Source of the DNA: a virus
DNA length: 56,596 nucleotides
Virus record (IMG/VR): IMGVR_UViG_3300042292_000782
Location: 1 to 56,596 of that record
Reading direction: 5' to 3' (one strand)
Position numbers and translations under genes: made by a program. The notes under the pieces are model-generated. The model saw only the letters and a list, made by a program, of their open reading frames with translations, ran no database searches and was not told where the DNA came from. Shown one piece after another: positions 37,341-47,459 of the stretch. How positions within the stretch are numbered: position 1 is the stretch's first letter; each line of letters opens with the position of its first letter.

Positions 37341-37483
37341 AATATTCAATAACAGTATTACCAAAATATCAAACTAAATTACTAGGTAAATACGATAATT
37401 GGAATAATCTTAATAGATTAGAATTAGGTTTTTCAAGTTCTGTTAATATAGTAAATTGTAATTATCAAGTTTATTATAAATAA
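37337..37483 (+). CDS. Small ORF coupled to groES
   Basis: 48 residues ('MKYSITVLPKYQTKLLGKYD' start), beginning in the ATGA overlap with groES and ending just before a terminator. No family recognised. Confidence 0.45.
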   Translation: MKYSITVLPKYQTKLLGKYDNWNNLNRLELGFSSSVNIVNCNYQVYYK

Positions 37484-37486
37484 TTT

Positions 37487-37513
37487 AAACACCTAGCAAT
37501 GCTAGGTGTTTCT
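37487..37513 (+). terminator. Rho-independent terminator
   Basis: AAACACCTAGC-AAT-GCTAGGTGTTT, 11-bp stem with a 3-nt loop and a short T-tail, ending the groES transcript. Confidence 0.88.
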
Positions 37514-37548
37514 ATGTTTAGACGATCGTTTGTTCGTTAAATAACCTA

Positions 37549-37556
37549 CCTAAATA
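37549..37556 (+). promoter_or_regulatory. Candidate T4-type late promoter
   Basis: CCTAAATA, 28 nt upstream of the gene at 37584. Confidence 0.4.
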
Positions 37557-37583
37557 TTTAAAATAATTTAGTAGAGAATAATA

Positions 37584-38615
37584 ATGAAAATATTTGAAAT
37601 TTTACAAATCGATGAAAAACGTGCTAACCCACAAAGTAACGTAAAACAAAGCGCTTATGAACAAGTTAGAAAATATTTAAACGAGCCTGACACGTTTATT
37701 CATTTTTCACAAATACAAAAAATTGGCGTTAACCCCGGTCAATCATATAAAACAACACCATTTGGGGTATATGGCTATCCAATCCAAGATTTTTGGAATG
37801 CGTACAAAATGGACACAGTAAAAGATTTTAAAAAGACAAAAATGTTTGCTACCGGGTACAAATATATTATTATTTTTAAATGGAGTGGGAAGGGACGGTT
37901 TGTTAGTGATATGAATCAATACTCTAAAGAAGATTTCCAACAAGATATTATTAAGTTGCGTGAATTCTTTACACCTGAGCAAATTAAAGCATCTATGCCA
38001 GATCAACGTGGTAAAATTGAAAAAAAACTCACCGACATTAAATATAAACTTACCGGGATGAGCCATTTAATTGATAATAGACCAATTAAAACCTTTTGGG
38101 GTTTAACGTATCTGTTGGTAGGTAAAAATATTGTACAGTGGTCAAATTTATTACGTAAACTTGGTTATGCTGGTTTTTGTGATCACGGTACATCTACCAT
38201 TCACCCAGGTGAGCCATTCCAAGGTGTATTTTTTGATCGTTCGTATATAACAGAACTTGATTTTGTGTATAATCAGTCATTTAATAAAATTGATTATATG
38301 GGTAGTTCGACAGACGGTACCCGTGAAAGACCAAAAGATCACCATGATATGTACCACCCGGTAACAAAAGGGTACAACCTTGATTACGCTGATAAAAAAG
38401 AATTACTTCAAAATGCAATAAAACAATTAGATAGTGTTAAACGCGCAATTAAATCAAAAACAGAAACATTGAAAGCGTATCAATCAGCTAATATAACAAA
38501 TAGCCCTGAAATTAATCAAGAGATCAATAAACTTGCTGCAGAACTTAAACAACTTAGAAACCAATATGTCAAATATGACGCTAGTGTAAAAAATATTCAA
38601 GCAAGTATGAGTTAA
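37584..38615 (+). CDS. Large conserved phage protein, possibly ADP-ribosyltransferase-like
   Basis: 343 residues. 'FIHFSQIQKIGVNPGQSYKT' and 'TPFGVYGYPIQDFWNAY' are the recurrent signature of a phage family that I recall being linked to ART-like (NAD-binding) or polyvalent-protein domains. 'LGYAGFCDHGTSTIHPGEPFQ' and 'GVFFDRSYITELDF' resemble the core of such domains. The C-terminal 60 residues are a coiled coil. It has a late motif 28 nt upstream, so it may be virion-associated and injected. The enzymatic call is uncertain. Confidence 0.5.
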   Translation: MKIFEILQIDEKRANPQSNVKQSAYEQVRKYLNEPDTFIHFSQIQKIGVNPGQSYKTTPFGVYGYPIQDFWNAYKMDTVKDFKKTKMFATGYKYIIIFKWSGKGRFVSDMNQYSKEDFQQDIIKLREFFTPEQIKASMPDQRGKIEKKLTDIKYKLTGMSHLIDNRPIKTFWGLTYLLVGKNIVQWSNLLRKLGYAGFCDHGTSTIHPGEPFQGVFFDRSYITELDFVYNQSFNKIDYMGSSTDGTRERPKDHHDMYHPVTKGYNLDYADKKELLQNAIKQLDSVKRAIKSKTETLKAYQSANITNSPEINQEINKLAAELKQLRNQYVKYDASVKNIQASMS

Positions 38616-38619
38616 TATC

Positions 38620-38627
38620 TATAAATA
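38620..38627 (+). promoter_or_regulatory. T4-type late promoter of the fibre locus
   Basis: Exact TATAAATA, 34 nt upstream of the giant gene at 38661. The following TATTATCC is shared with the motif at 47418. Confidence 0.65.
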
Positions 38628-38660
38628 CGGTATTATCCACCTCATAGACTGCAATGAATT

Positions 38661-41600
38661 ATGGCACTTAATGATTATATTATAAAATACAGTTCAACAG
38701 ACGATGTTAGTAAGGCCGGAGCGTACTCCAAACCATCATTCGTTGTCAGTGAGCGTTCTACTAATACTTCATCTTCATCTTTAACATTATTTGGAAAGTA
38801 TAGCTTATCGTACGGTGAAAACCTACAAACCGATCTAGTACGAATGCTAGAAAACTATGCTAGGGATACATCACCAGCAAACCCAACTGTTGGTCAATTA
38901 TGGTTCGATACTAATACTAAAATCTTAAAAGTGTATACACCGACCGCATCAGCACCTGTTTGGAATGCCGTAGGTGGTGGATCGTCAAGTGGTACCGGTA
39001 CAAGTACTGGTACATTAGCAATTGCTACAATATCATCGTTAGGTGGGATTATAGTAGGTGCACCTTTTGAGATATCCTCATATGGCACTCTGTCCTTACC
39101 GAGTATTACATTTTCACCAGCAGTAGCGGCAATATCAGCTCCAGCTGAGTACACTTTTGCATCCAACTTACAAATAAGCGGTGGTGCTTATAGCTCTGAT
39201 AATAATAATTTTATTGTGCCGACGGTTTCAAAACCTGCATCGTATTTTAACAAATATTTTATTACTAAATCGTACGCTGACGCTAATTATGTAAAAACAG
39301 TTAGTGCCACATCATTACCTGCTTGGTTACCCACAATTACACCAACAAAAGGTGTATTGATTTATGATGGTACAAACGCTGTATGGAGTAAAGCTGGAGC
39401 AGCTAATCAGGTATTAACATGCACCGATAATGCTGGTACGGTCAGTTGGACAACACTAACTGGTGGTAGCGGTAGTGGTGTTTTACCTGTTGCCACTAGA
39501 ACTATTTTAGGTGGGGTGAGACCTCAATACCCGTTATCTGTAAATGGTACTGGTGATATTGCATTAACGGATGTTTTATTCCGACCTTATGTAGCAGTTG
39601 TTGGTAATACACCTTCTGTACCAGCTGAGTATGATTTTGTAGCTAACGTAAAAACTACCGGTGATGCATATAGTGCTGATTTAAATAATAATATTGGCGT
39701 TGATATTACAAAAGCACCAGCAGATTTTGACCCGTATTTTGTTACTAAAAAATACGCAGATATGCATTACGCTGCACTTGGTTCAGCTGGAGGAGGTGCA
39801 TCAACGATCGCTACAGCCACAGTATTAGGTAACATTATTGTAGGTGCACCGTTTGCGGTATCACCAACTGGTACATTAACATTGCCAGGTGTTACATATG
39901 CGCCCGCATCATCTGAATATACGATTGACGCAATTACTAAAATGTCAAAACCGTTGTATAGCTCAGATCAAGATAATACGGTAGATGCTGATAATTCAAA
40001 ACCATCGACTTATTATGATGGGTATTATATTACTAAACATTATGCAGAAAGTAAATACGCTAAATTAACCGGTGGTGGATCGGGGAGTGGTACATACCTT
40101 TTACCAACAGCTACCCCTACTGTTATGGGTGGTATAAAAGTTGGTGACCCGTTGACAGTTTCAGCACTGGGTGTGTTATCTTTAGCTAACGTAACATATG
40201 ATTCAACGAAGTCAGTTTATACGTTTGCGGCATCAATTGCTTCAAGTTCAGAATTATATAGCAGCGACGTAAGAAACAAAGTCGATTCCGATACAACCAA
40301 ACCAGCGAACTATTATGACGGATATTTCATTACTAAAAATTATGCTGATACGCGGTATGCTCCTATTGGTGCTGGTGGCGGCGGTGGTGGAACTGGTACG
40401 ATCGCATCAGTTTCTGTAGTAGGTGGTATTAAAATTGCTGCACCGTTTGCAATCGATACAACTGGAGTTCTTGCATTACGTCAAGTTACCTACACTGATG
40501 CAATTACAGCTAACCCGACTGCTACCCCACCGGTATTAGCTAAAGCAGCAGAATATGTTGTTGACGCAGCTATTAAATCATCAAAATGGGCTTATAGCAC
40601 TGATGTTGATAATACCATTGGAACTGATTCAACACAGAGTGCGACATATTACGATGGGTTCTTTGTTACTAAACATTATGCTGATTTGCATTATGCGCCA
40701 ATTAGTGGTTCGGGTGGTACCGGTGGTACAAATCCTTATACTTTAACGGTTGCAACAGCTACAGCGTTAGGTGGTGTTAAAATTGGAGCACCATTTACAA
40801 TTGATGTAGCTGGTGTGTTATCTTTACCAAACTTAACATATACTACAGCTGGTACAGTTAATACGTATGAGTTTGCTGCAGGTACTAAAACATTCGAAAT
40901 CTTTAGTACTGACGACGATAATAAAATCTTTAGTGATACCACTAAAGCTGCTACATATTATGACAAATATTTTGTAACAAAACATTTTGCTGATACGCGT
41001 TATATGTTAGCTACAGCTAACTATACATTACCTCCTGCATCCGCAACCGGATTAGGTGGTGTAAAAGTATTATCGCCGTTGAATGTATCTGTTAGTGGTG
41101 AATTATCACTACCATATTTTACTTTAGATAATGTAAAAACAGAATATAGTATTGCAGCTAATATCAAAACAACATTAGATGCGTATAGCTCTGATACGGA
41201 CAACAATATAGGTAAAGATGCTACTAAACCTGCATCAGCTTATGACCCGTACTTTGTTACTAAACATTATGCAGATGCTCGTTACGCTCCAATTGCTTCT
41301 AGTGTATTACCTGGTTCTGCGAATTTTACTGTAACTGAACCGTTAATGGTAACAGGTACGGTTCTATCATTAAGAAAAGTTGTATACGATAGTGTTCATG
41401 ATGAATATAGATTTGCTGCTAATATTAAAGCATTAGCAGGTGCGTATAGCGCAGACCTTGATAATGGTATTTTAAAATCTGCTACTATACCAGCTGCTGA
41501 TTATGAATATTATTTTACAACAAAACATTATAATGATGCTAATTACCTAAAAGTTGGTACAGCAATTGATACATCAGCTACAGCAAAATCAAAAAATATA

Positions 41601-42476
41601 ATTGAATATGCTACAGGTTTTCAGTTATCAGATTTAGATGGTAAAGATGGTGCGTTAGTAACTAAAAAATATGTTGATGATAAAACAGTTGGACCAACAA
41701 CAAAATCAACATTTGCTGACAAATCAGTAATATTCTCATCTGGAACAACATTAGCTGAATCGTCGAGTTTCAAATACGATACTGCTAATAATGTATTATC
41801 TGTTAAAAATCTTGTATTAGAATCAATAACAACTGATACAACAGCTGCATTAACAATTTATAATCCAACAGCATCAGCTACATCTGGTGCAACGGTTAAT
41901 TTATTCTCAAGTCCAGTACCTGTAACACCTGTTGTCGCTAAACCAGCTAATGCATCAGGTACATTATTAGGGTCAGTTAAATTTGGTGGTTGGGACAGTG
42001 CTGCACCATTTGTTGGTGCAAAATTAGAGGCATTTAGTTCTGAATTGTGGACAAGTACAGCGCACGGTTGTAATTTAGTCCTTAGTGTTACTAAAAACGG
42101 TCAAAGAGATCCTGTACCAGCATTAACAGTTAACAATGATAATTCAGTTAGCTTCCCTGGTGGTATCGTTGAGACGGTTTATAATACTGGTAGTGCAACT
42201 TGGACGTTAGATCCATCACAAGGTTCTATGCAGATATTAACAACAGCTGCGAATACAACAATTACGATGCCGGCTGCTGCAGCATTAACAGGTAAAAGCG
42301 TTACAGTGTTGATAAAATACACAGGAACGCATACAATTACATGGACTGGAGCTATTAGCTGGGAAAGTAATGTTGTGCCTGTTCCAACATCAATCGCTGG
42401 CACAACTGATTTATTCTCATTCTTTGGTGACGGTACTAAAATTTATGGTTTGTGCGGTGGTCAAGCATTTCCATAA
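38661..42476 (+). CDS. Giant tail-fibre-like protein with eight internal repeats
   Basis: 1271 residues. The N-terminal module (residues about 1-95) has 'SSSLTLFGKYSLSYGENLQ' and 'GQLWFDTNTKILKVY'. Then at least eight repeats of about 110-130 residues follow, each with a 'GG(I/V)xVGxPF' start, a 'G(V/T)L(S/T)LPxxTY' strand, 'YSSDxxN', 'Y(Y/F)DxYF(I/V)TKHYAD' and 'RYAP'. The C-terminal 250 residues differ, with 'LTIYNPTASATSGATVNLFS' and 'ITMPAAAALTGKSVTVLIKY'. Glycine/serine linkers separate the repeats. This is a long beta-rich fibre, probably trimeric. The N-terminus would attach it to the baseplate, shared with the proteins at 1, 20820, 47460 and 54704. Confidence 0.8.
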   Translation: MALNDYIIKYSSTDDVSKAGAYSKPSFVVSERSTNTSSSSLTLFGKYSLSYGENLQTDLVRMLENYARDTSPANPTVGQLWFDTNTKILKVYTPTASAPVWNAVGGGSSSGTGTSTGTLAIATISSLGGIIVGAPFEISSYGTLSLPSITFSPAVAAISAPAEYTFASNLQISGGAYSSDNNNFIVPTVSKPASYFNKYFITKSYADANYVKTVSATSLPAWLPTITPTKGVLIYDGTNAVWSKAGAANQVLTCTDNAGTVSWTTLTGGSGSGVLPVATRTILGGVRPQYPLSVNGTGDIALTDVLFRPYVAVVGNTPSVPAEYDFVANVKTTGDAYSADLNNNIGVDITKAPADFDPYFVTKKYADMHYAALGSAGGGASTIATATVLGNIIVGAPFAVSPTGTLTLPGVTYAPASSEYTIDAITKMSKPLYSSDQDNTVDADNSKPSTYYDGYYITKHYAESKYAKLTGGGSGSGTYLLPTATPTVMGGIKVGDPLTVSALGVLSLANVTYDSTKSVYTFAASIASSSELYSSDVRNKVDSDTTKPANYYDGYFITKNYADTRYAPIGAGGGGGGTGTIASVSVVGGIKIAAPFAIDTTGVLALRQVTYTDAITANPTATPPVLAKAAEYVVDAAIKSSKWAYSTDVDNTIGTDSTQSATYYDGFFVTKHYADLHYAPISGSGGTGGTNPYTLTVATATALGGVKIGAPFTIDVAGVLSLPNLTYTTAGTVNTYEFAAGTKTFEIFSTDDDNKIFSDTTKAATYYDKYFVTKHFADTRYMLATANYTLPPASATGLGGVKVLSPLNVSVSGELSLPYFTLDNVKTEYSIAANIKTTLDAYSSDTDNNIGKDATKPASAYDPYFVTKHYADARYAPIASSVLPGSANFTVTEPLMVTGTVLSLRKVVYDSVHDEYRFAANIKALAGAYSADLDNGILKSATIPAADYEYYFTTKHYNDANYLKVGTAIDTSATAKSKNIIEYATGFQLSDLDGKDGALVTKKYVDDKTVGPTTKSTFADKSVIFSSGTTLAESSSFKYDTANNVLSVKNLVLESITTDTTAALTIYNPTASATSGATVNLFSSPVPVTPVVAKPANASGTLLGSVKFGGWDSAAPFVGAKLEAFSSELWTSTAHGCNLVLSVTKNGQRDPVPALTVNNDNSVSFPGGIVETVYNTGSATWTLDPSQGSMQILTTAANTTITMPAAAALTGKSVTVLIKYTGTHTITWTGAISWESNVVPVPTSIAGTTDLFSFFGDGTKIYGLCGGQAFP

Positions 42477-42488
42477 TAGTTAGTAATT

Positions 42489-42510
42489 GAGGGTTGTATG
42501 TACAGCCCTC
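42489..42510 (+). terminator. Hairpin between fibre genes (weak terminator)
   Basis: GAGGGTTGTA / TACAGCCCTC, 10-bp stem with a 2-nt loop and no T-tail. It could be an RNA-stability or processing site between 38661 and 42561. Confidence 0.5.
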
Positions 42511-42560
42511 ACAGCTAAAAATAATTAATGAGATTTAAATATTTTTCCTAGGTTTATTAT

Positions 42561-45500
42561 ATGCCAATATCATCCGCATTAAAGGTAAGAAATAAAAGTA
42601 TTAGAGCTACATATGCGACTATTACAGGTGGGACCGTACATTGTAGAAAAAATATAGCTGTTACGCCTTTTACTCCTATAACTGGTCTAAATGGTAAACC
42701 ATTCGTAGATGTCGTCACAAACGAGACGTATTATGACTACTATGTTGATCCAACAGGTAATCCTCTACCAGCTGGATTATCATTAAATAGTAGAACAGGG
42801 CAAGTTACGGGTACACCTACGGTTTCAACTGTTGTTAGTGCGACATCGTTCGGGATTGATTGTAAGTTTGCAGTTCGCGATTCAAGAAACAAACGTGCAT
42901 ATAAAGAAAGTACAGTAACATTTGTAATTACTGAACCGTTAGCAGCGACAGTACCAACCGATAAGAAAATAGTAGGTATTGTTAACCAAGTTGTAGTCGA
43001 TAAATCAATATTTGCGACAATAACAGGTGGTCGTCCACCATACGTATACACAGTTACACAAGGTGTGTTACCTGCTGATGTTGAAATCGATCAAACAACC
43101 GGTAAACTAACAGGTACACCATCTGAAACAAAACGTACGTTTACAGACCCATCACAAACAGATGTATTACCAATAACATCAGCGGTATTAATTGAAGCTC
43201 AAGATTTTTACGGCGATGTTGTAACTTCTACGTTTGATTTTGATGTCATTGATTCTGTTATCGCTATACCTAGAATGGATACGTTAGATATAACAAAGAA
43301 TTTTGTTATTAAAGGTGTGATCCCGTTAGCTATTAGTTACCAATCGTTTAATAGTGTTGTTTCAGGTACACCACCATATACGTACTTTATTTCTACTAAA
43401 CAGAAAGATCCTTTACCCGCTGGTATAACCCTTAACGCAACAACTGGTTTGTTTTCAGGTACCTATGGGAGTACTTCAGAATATACAGGTACAATTCAAA
43501 TTTCTGTAAAAGATTCAACAAACGCAATTGCTGCAAAAATTGCAAAAGTGGATATCAATGCTTATTTACCGTTTGTGGTCGTAGTTACAAATAAAGTCGG
43601 CACCACCGATAAAACAACGTACGATAGTATTGAACTTAAGGCTATTGATGTTAAAGCTTTAAAAGGTCAATATGGTGCTCCTCCCTATACATTTTCAGTT
43701 ACTTCATGTAAGTATACTAGCAAAACAAACGTTATCACCACTACTTCAACATTACCGACAGGTGTTACGTTAACAGCAATAGATGGTACCGTAAAAACAA
43801 CAACAGGTTTACCGACAGGTACATATGAATTAACATATAGAGTTGTTGATTCTGCTGGTACAGTCGCAGCAAACGTACCTGTAATAACGTTAGCTGTATC
43901 AGATGCAGTTGCCGCTAATTCATTAGTAACCGTAAAAAATTATGAAATGTATGTTGGTACCTCACCTTCAGCATTCTCAGTAGGTTTTGACGTATTAGGA
44001 GCTGAATTAGGTATACCACCATATACGTTTAAAGTAGAACCAGCTCTACCTTCAGGTATGTTGATGACAACATTACCTACCAAATGTTTTATTAATGGTA
44101 TTCCTAACGAACCAGTCGATAAAGCATATGTATTTTCTGTTAAAGATAGTACAGGGATGCAGGCAAAATATACAGAAACTCTTAATTTTAAAATTGTCGC
44201 ACATTTAACATCATCTGCTAATGTAACAGATATCGATGGATATATCGATACGTTAGTTGAACCGGTTGATATTTTTGATTCGATCACTGGTGGTTACCCT
44301 CCATACACTGTTACACAGTTAACTGGTTCACTTAGACCTGAACTATCCATTGTAGCAATGGGTTTTGTGTATAATGATACAAATACCGGTAAAGATGTCA
44401 CGGTTGATATACCTAAAATTTGGGGTAATGCACTAATAACCGGTTCAGGAACAGGTACACCAATATTAGGTATAAATAATACGTATGGGTACGCAAGTCA
44501 AGATACTTATACATTTAGAGTTACAGATTCGAGAGGTGAAGTTAGTCCAAATATTGCGACATTAAATTATAATATCTATAGACCAATTCGCGGTGTAGCG
44601 ACACGTATCCCGCCTGTTGTGACCGGTATTGCAGAATCTACTAGTGTATCGTTTGTACCAATAACGCCAATCGACGGTGTACCACCATATACTATCAATG
44701 TTACTAAAACAATAACAGATAGATCTAAAAAACCTCCTGTAAAAGTTACGTACCCAACGTTAGGTCTTAAAACAGTTCAACCTAATAAAATAGCTGGAAC
44801 ACCTAATGCAGGTTATTCAGGTTATTTGTATTATTATCTTACTGATAGCACGGGTGGACGTACTAATAATATACCTGTACGTTTTGAAATTACCCCTAAA
44901 ATATCCGCTGTAAAATATACAAAACCAATTGAAGTTATGTATGTTAAAGGTTATCCAAAGTTTGAAATTACAGATAGAACAGGTACTGGTGATCCTGTTG
45001 TAACACTTGTAGACAATTTTAAATACCCATTCTTTAAATCTGTAATTGGTGGGTCAACACCGTACGTTTATTATGAAACGGATTCTACCGGTAAATCTGT
45101 AGCAACATCGCAAATACCACCAGGGTGGAGTATTGATTCCTTTGGCAACTTAGCAACTATCGGTGGTGATCATTGGAGTCTGTTCCCAACAAAAATATTA
45201 TATTGCGCGGTAGCTGATGCTAATTTAGTTAAAGCAGCAGATGTTAGTGGTATACAGATAACGTTAAATGATGCGTTTACAACAGAATTGGTAGATAATA
45301 CATCAGAAAATGCTTCTAGTGTAACCAGCTTTAATAGCACTATATCTAATACGTTAGTTACTAAACAAACCGGTGACAACTTTACATCGTTTATACCTGT
45401 TAGAGGTAAAAATGGGTCAGGTAGATACGGTTATATGTTTGATTTAACAACAGTATCTCCCACACCTGTACTAAATTACTTACAAATTAATGGGACGACA

Positions 45501-47336
45501 GGTGAAATTAAATTAAAACCTTTACCAAACGGTACACCTGTCACTAAGTTTACCGATATTGTTGATTTGAAAATTGGCATTAAAGTTACTGATAACTTCA
45601 CTAACGAGTCAATTGTGGTCTCAGGTGCTACACGTATCGTAACAGTTAATCCAATGACAGTAACTGCTATTAATGCGACCGTTAATTTTGATAAAGATAC
45701 AACACATAACAACGATCCAATATTTACAGTAGCGGGTGGTTCTGGTACGTACCAATTTGATTCAATTGATCCGCCGATGCCTACTAACCCATTAGCGTTT
45801 ACCAGTACAGGTGGTCTAACTGGTGCAGCAAATGTTATTATACCAGAAACAAGATTTAAAGTTACGTTTAAAGATATCGTATATGGTACTAAAGTGTTCG
45901 GGTATGTTACGTTCTCTGTAACATCTGGTTTTATTGTTGTACCAGTAGCTTCATCTGGACCTGTTGCTGTTACCGGTCTTGGTAAACCCGCTCTTATTAA
46001 TCTTAACACGATTAAAACAATATCACAATTAACGTCTACACAATTACTTAACAATCCGGTAAAAATACGTATAGATATTGATACAAATGTATCATCGGTT
46101 AATACAACCATACCAGCTTTAACTGTTAGTATTCCGACCGGTTTACACCCCGATACAACGATTAAACTTATAACAAAAACTGGTAGTATTGTGGGTGCTG
46201 GCGGTAAAGGTGGTGTACCTAGTACTAACCCTGTTACCGCAAACGGTGGGGGAGGTGGCCCAGCTTTAAAATTAGATACAGGCTCAATTGTCGTTGATGT
46301 TGAATGTTTACCTGGTACCTTTATCGGTGGGGGAGGTGGGGGTGGTGGCGCAAGTGGTGCCAGTTGGAGATATTATAAAGGTCCAATAGTTCGTATGTAT
46401 GCAACAGAAGATTATACAAACGGTTCTGTACAGGTTTATAATGGTTCAAATTGGGTAGCGATTGGACAAATAAGTAATAACCCTGAGTATATGCGTATGA
46501 CTTACGTATTGGACACAACCTACGGTGATTTAAACTATATTAATTCGGGTCCGACAGGTAGAAATACATCTCTGGATTATAGTATACCAACGCCAATGCC
46601 TTCGCCAATACCATCAGGTACACAAAAAATAACGTATCAAGCTTACACCAAAATGTTGTGGATAACGTTTAAAAACTTACCGTTACCTAACGCTCGCCAA
46701 ACAGATAAGCCATACTACGCTAGTACGTATTTTACAAGCGGTCAAGGTTTTGGTGGTAATGGATATGGATACAATGGAGCTATGGTAGCAACAGCTGGTT
46801 ATAACGGCGCTAAAGGCGCTCCAGCTAACTTATTAGGTAATTCAGATCCGCGAGGTACAGCTGCGTACTTAATAACATTTACGGATCCAAGCACCATTAA
46901 TACATCCAAACTATTATTAAACGGTGTTGGATCTGCTGCAAACCCAACGGTAACCTATCTTAAATCTCTTGGTATTACCAATAGCGCTAACGGGTCAGTA
47001 TGGGTTAAAGATAGTTTGCTGTATTCAGCTGGCACCTCTGCATCCGCAGGCGAAGGTATTACACCAGGTCTTGGAGGTTTGAATATCGATGAAACGACAA
47101 TAACAGATCGGTACAATTGGTTGCCATACTATGGTGCTGGTGGGGGAGGTGGTGCTGGGGGTGTAGGTGGTGATGGTGGTAGTGCAGCATCAGCGCCTCC
47201 AAGTGACGCACCGGTTCTTTCAGCGTTACCATTAGGTGGTGTCGGTGGCGCTCCAGGTCCTGCAATTGTAACCGCTACAACGACACCGCTACCAAATTTG
47301 ATAACACCTTCGTTGGTTCATGGTGACGTTCTTTAA
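42561..47336 (+). CDS. Giant adhesin with Ig-like (He_PIG) repeats and glycine-rich C-terminus
   Basis: 1591 residues. About ten repeats have 'GG.PPYTY' followed by 'LP.G..L...TG...GTP', the hallmark of putative Ig-like (He_PIG/cadherin-like) domains, from residue about 40 to 1180. After this come Gly-rich stretches near 'GSIVGAGGKGGVPS', 'GGGGGGGGASGASW', 'AGGGGGAGGVGGDGG' and 'LGGVGGAPGPA'. Polyglycine-rich C-termini occur in adhesin tips of T4-like phages, where they form receptor-binding loops. A role as distal receptor-binding fibre is likely by analogy. It lacks the 'GQLWFD' module, so it may be carried by the protein at 38661. AGG precedes the ATG. Confidence 0.78.
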   Translation: MPISSALKVRNKSIRATYATITGGTVHCRKNIAVTPFTPITGLNGKPFVDVVTNETYYDYYVDPTGNPLPAGLSLNSRTGQVTGTPTVSTVVSATSFGIDCKFAVRDSRNKRAYKESTVTFVITEPLAATVPTDKKIVGIVNQVVVDKSIFATITGGRPPYVYTVTQGVLPADVEIDQTTGKLTGTPSETKRTFTDPSQTDVLPITSAVLIEAQDFYGDVVTSTFDFDVIDSVIAIPRMDTLDITKNFVIKGVIPLAISYQSFNSVVSGTPPYTYFISTKQKDPLPAGITLNATTGLFSGTYGSTSEYTGTIQISVKDSTNAIAAKIAKVDINAYLPFVVVVTNKVGTTDKTTYDSIELKAIDVKALKGQYGAPPYTFSVTSCKYTSKTNVITTTSTLPTGVTLTAIDGTVKTTTGLPTGTYELTYRVVDSAGTVAANVPVITLAVSDAVAANSLVTVKNYEMYVGTSPSAFSVGFDVLGAELGIPPYTFKVEPALPSGMLMTTLPTKCFINGIPNEPVDKAYVFSVKDSTGMQAKYTETLNFKIVAHLTSSANVTDIDGYIDTLVEPVDIFDSITGGYPPYTVTQLTGSLRPELSIVAMGFVYNDTNTGKDVTVDIPKIWGNALITGSGTGTPILGINNTYGYASQDTYTFRVTDSRGEVSPNIATLNYNIYRPIRGVATRIPPVVTGIAESTSVSFVPITPIDGVPPYTINVTKTITDRSKKPPVKVTYPTLGLKTVQPNKIAGTPNAGYSGYLYYYLTDSTGGRTNNIPVRFEITPKISAVKYTKPIEVMYVKGYPKFEITDRTGTGDPVVTLVDNFKYPFFKSVIGGSTPYVYYETDSTGKSVATSQIPPGWSIDSFGNLATIGGDHWSLFPTKILYCAVADANLVKAADVSGIQITLNDAFTTELVDNTSENASSVTSFNSTISNTLVTKQTGDNFTSFIPVRGKNGSGRYGYMFDLTTVSPTPVLNYLQINGTTGEIKLKPLPNGTPVTKFTDIVDLKIGIKVTDNFTNESIVVSGATRIVTVNPMTVTAINATVNFDKDTTHNNDPIFTVAGGSGTYQFDSIDPPMPTNPLAFTSTGGLTGAANVIIPETRFKVTFKDIVYGTKVFGYVTFSVTSGFIVVPVASSGPVAVTGLGKPALINLNTIKTISQLTSTQLLNNPVKIRIDIDTNVSSVNTTIPALTVSIPTGLHPDTTIKLITKTGSIVGAGGKGGVPSTNPVTANGGGGGPALKLDTGSIVVDVECLPGTFIGGGGGGGGASGASWRYYKGPIVRMYATEDYTNGSVQVYNGSNWVAIGQISNNPEYMRMTYVLDTTYGDLNYINSGPTGRNTSLDYSIPTPMPSPIPSGTQKITYQAYTKMLWITFKNLPLPNARQTDKPYYASTYFTSGQGFGGNGYGYNGAMVATAGYNGAKGAPANLLGNSDPRGTAAYLITFTDPSTINTSKLLLNGVGSAANPTVTYLKSLGITNSANGSVWVKDSLLYSAGTSASAGEGITPGLGGLNIDETTITDRYNWLPYYGAGGGGGAGGVGGDGGSAASAPPSDAPVLSALPLGGVGGAPGPAIVTATTTPLPNLITPSLVHGDVL

Positions 47337-47352
47337 AATACTTTAGTTACAT

Positions 47353-47383
47353 AACAGCTTAAGACTAAAAATCTTAAGCTGTT
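47353..47383 (+). terminator. Hairpin after the first adhesin
   Basis: AACAGCTTAAGA / TCTTAAGCTGTT, 12-bp stem with a 7-nt loop. The T-tail is weak. Confidence 0.6.
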
Positions 47384-47417
47384 CCTATGTGTGCCAAAAA
47401 TGCTAAAGAATTTCCTT

Positions 47418-47425
47418 AATAAATA
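47418..47425 (+). promoter_or_regulatory. T4-type late promoter of the second fibre gene pair
   Basis: AATAAATA, 35 nt upstream of 47460, with the same downstream TATTATCC as at 38620. Confidence 0.55.
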
Positions 47426-47459
47426 AGATATTATCCATTTCATATAAAATAATGATATC

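Noticed and set aside
40736-46518. Long antisense ORFs opposite the giant fibre and adhesin genes
   Set aside because: They are shadows of strongly repetitive Thr/Val-rich coding sequence. None has a ribosome site or a recognisable domain.
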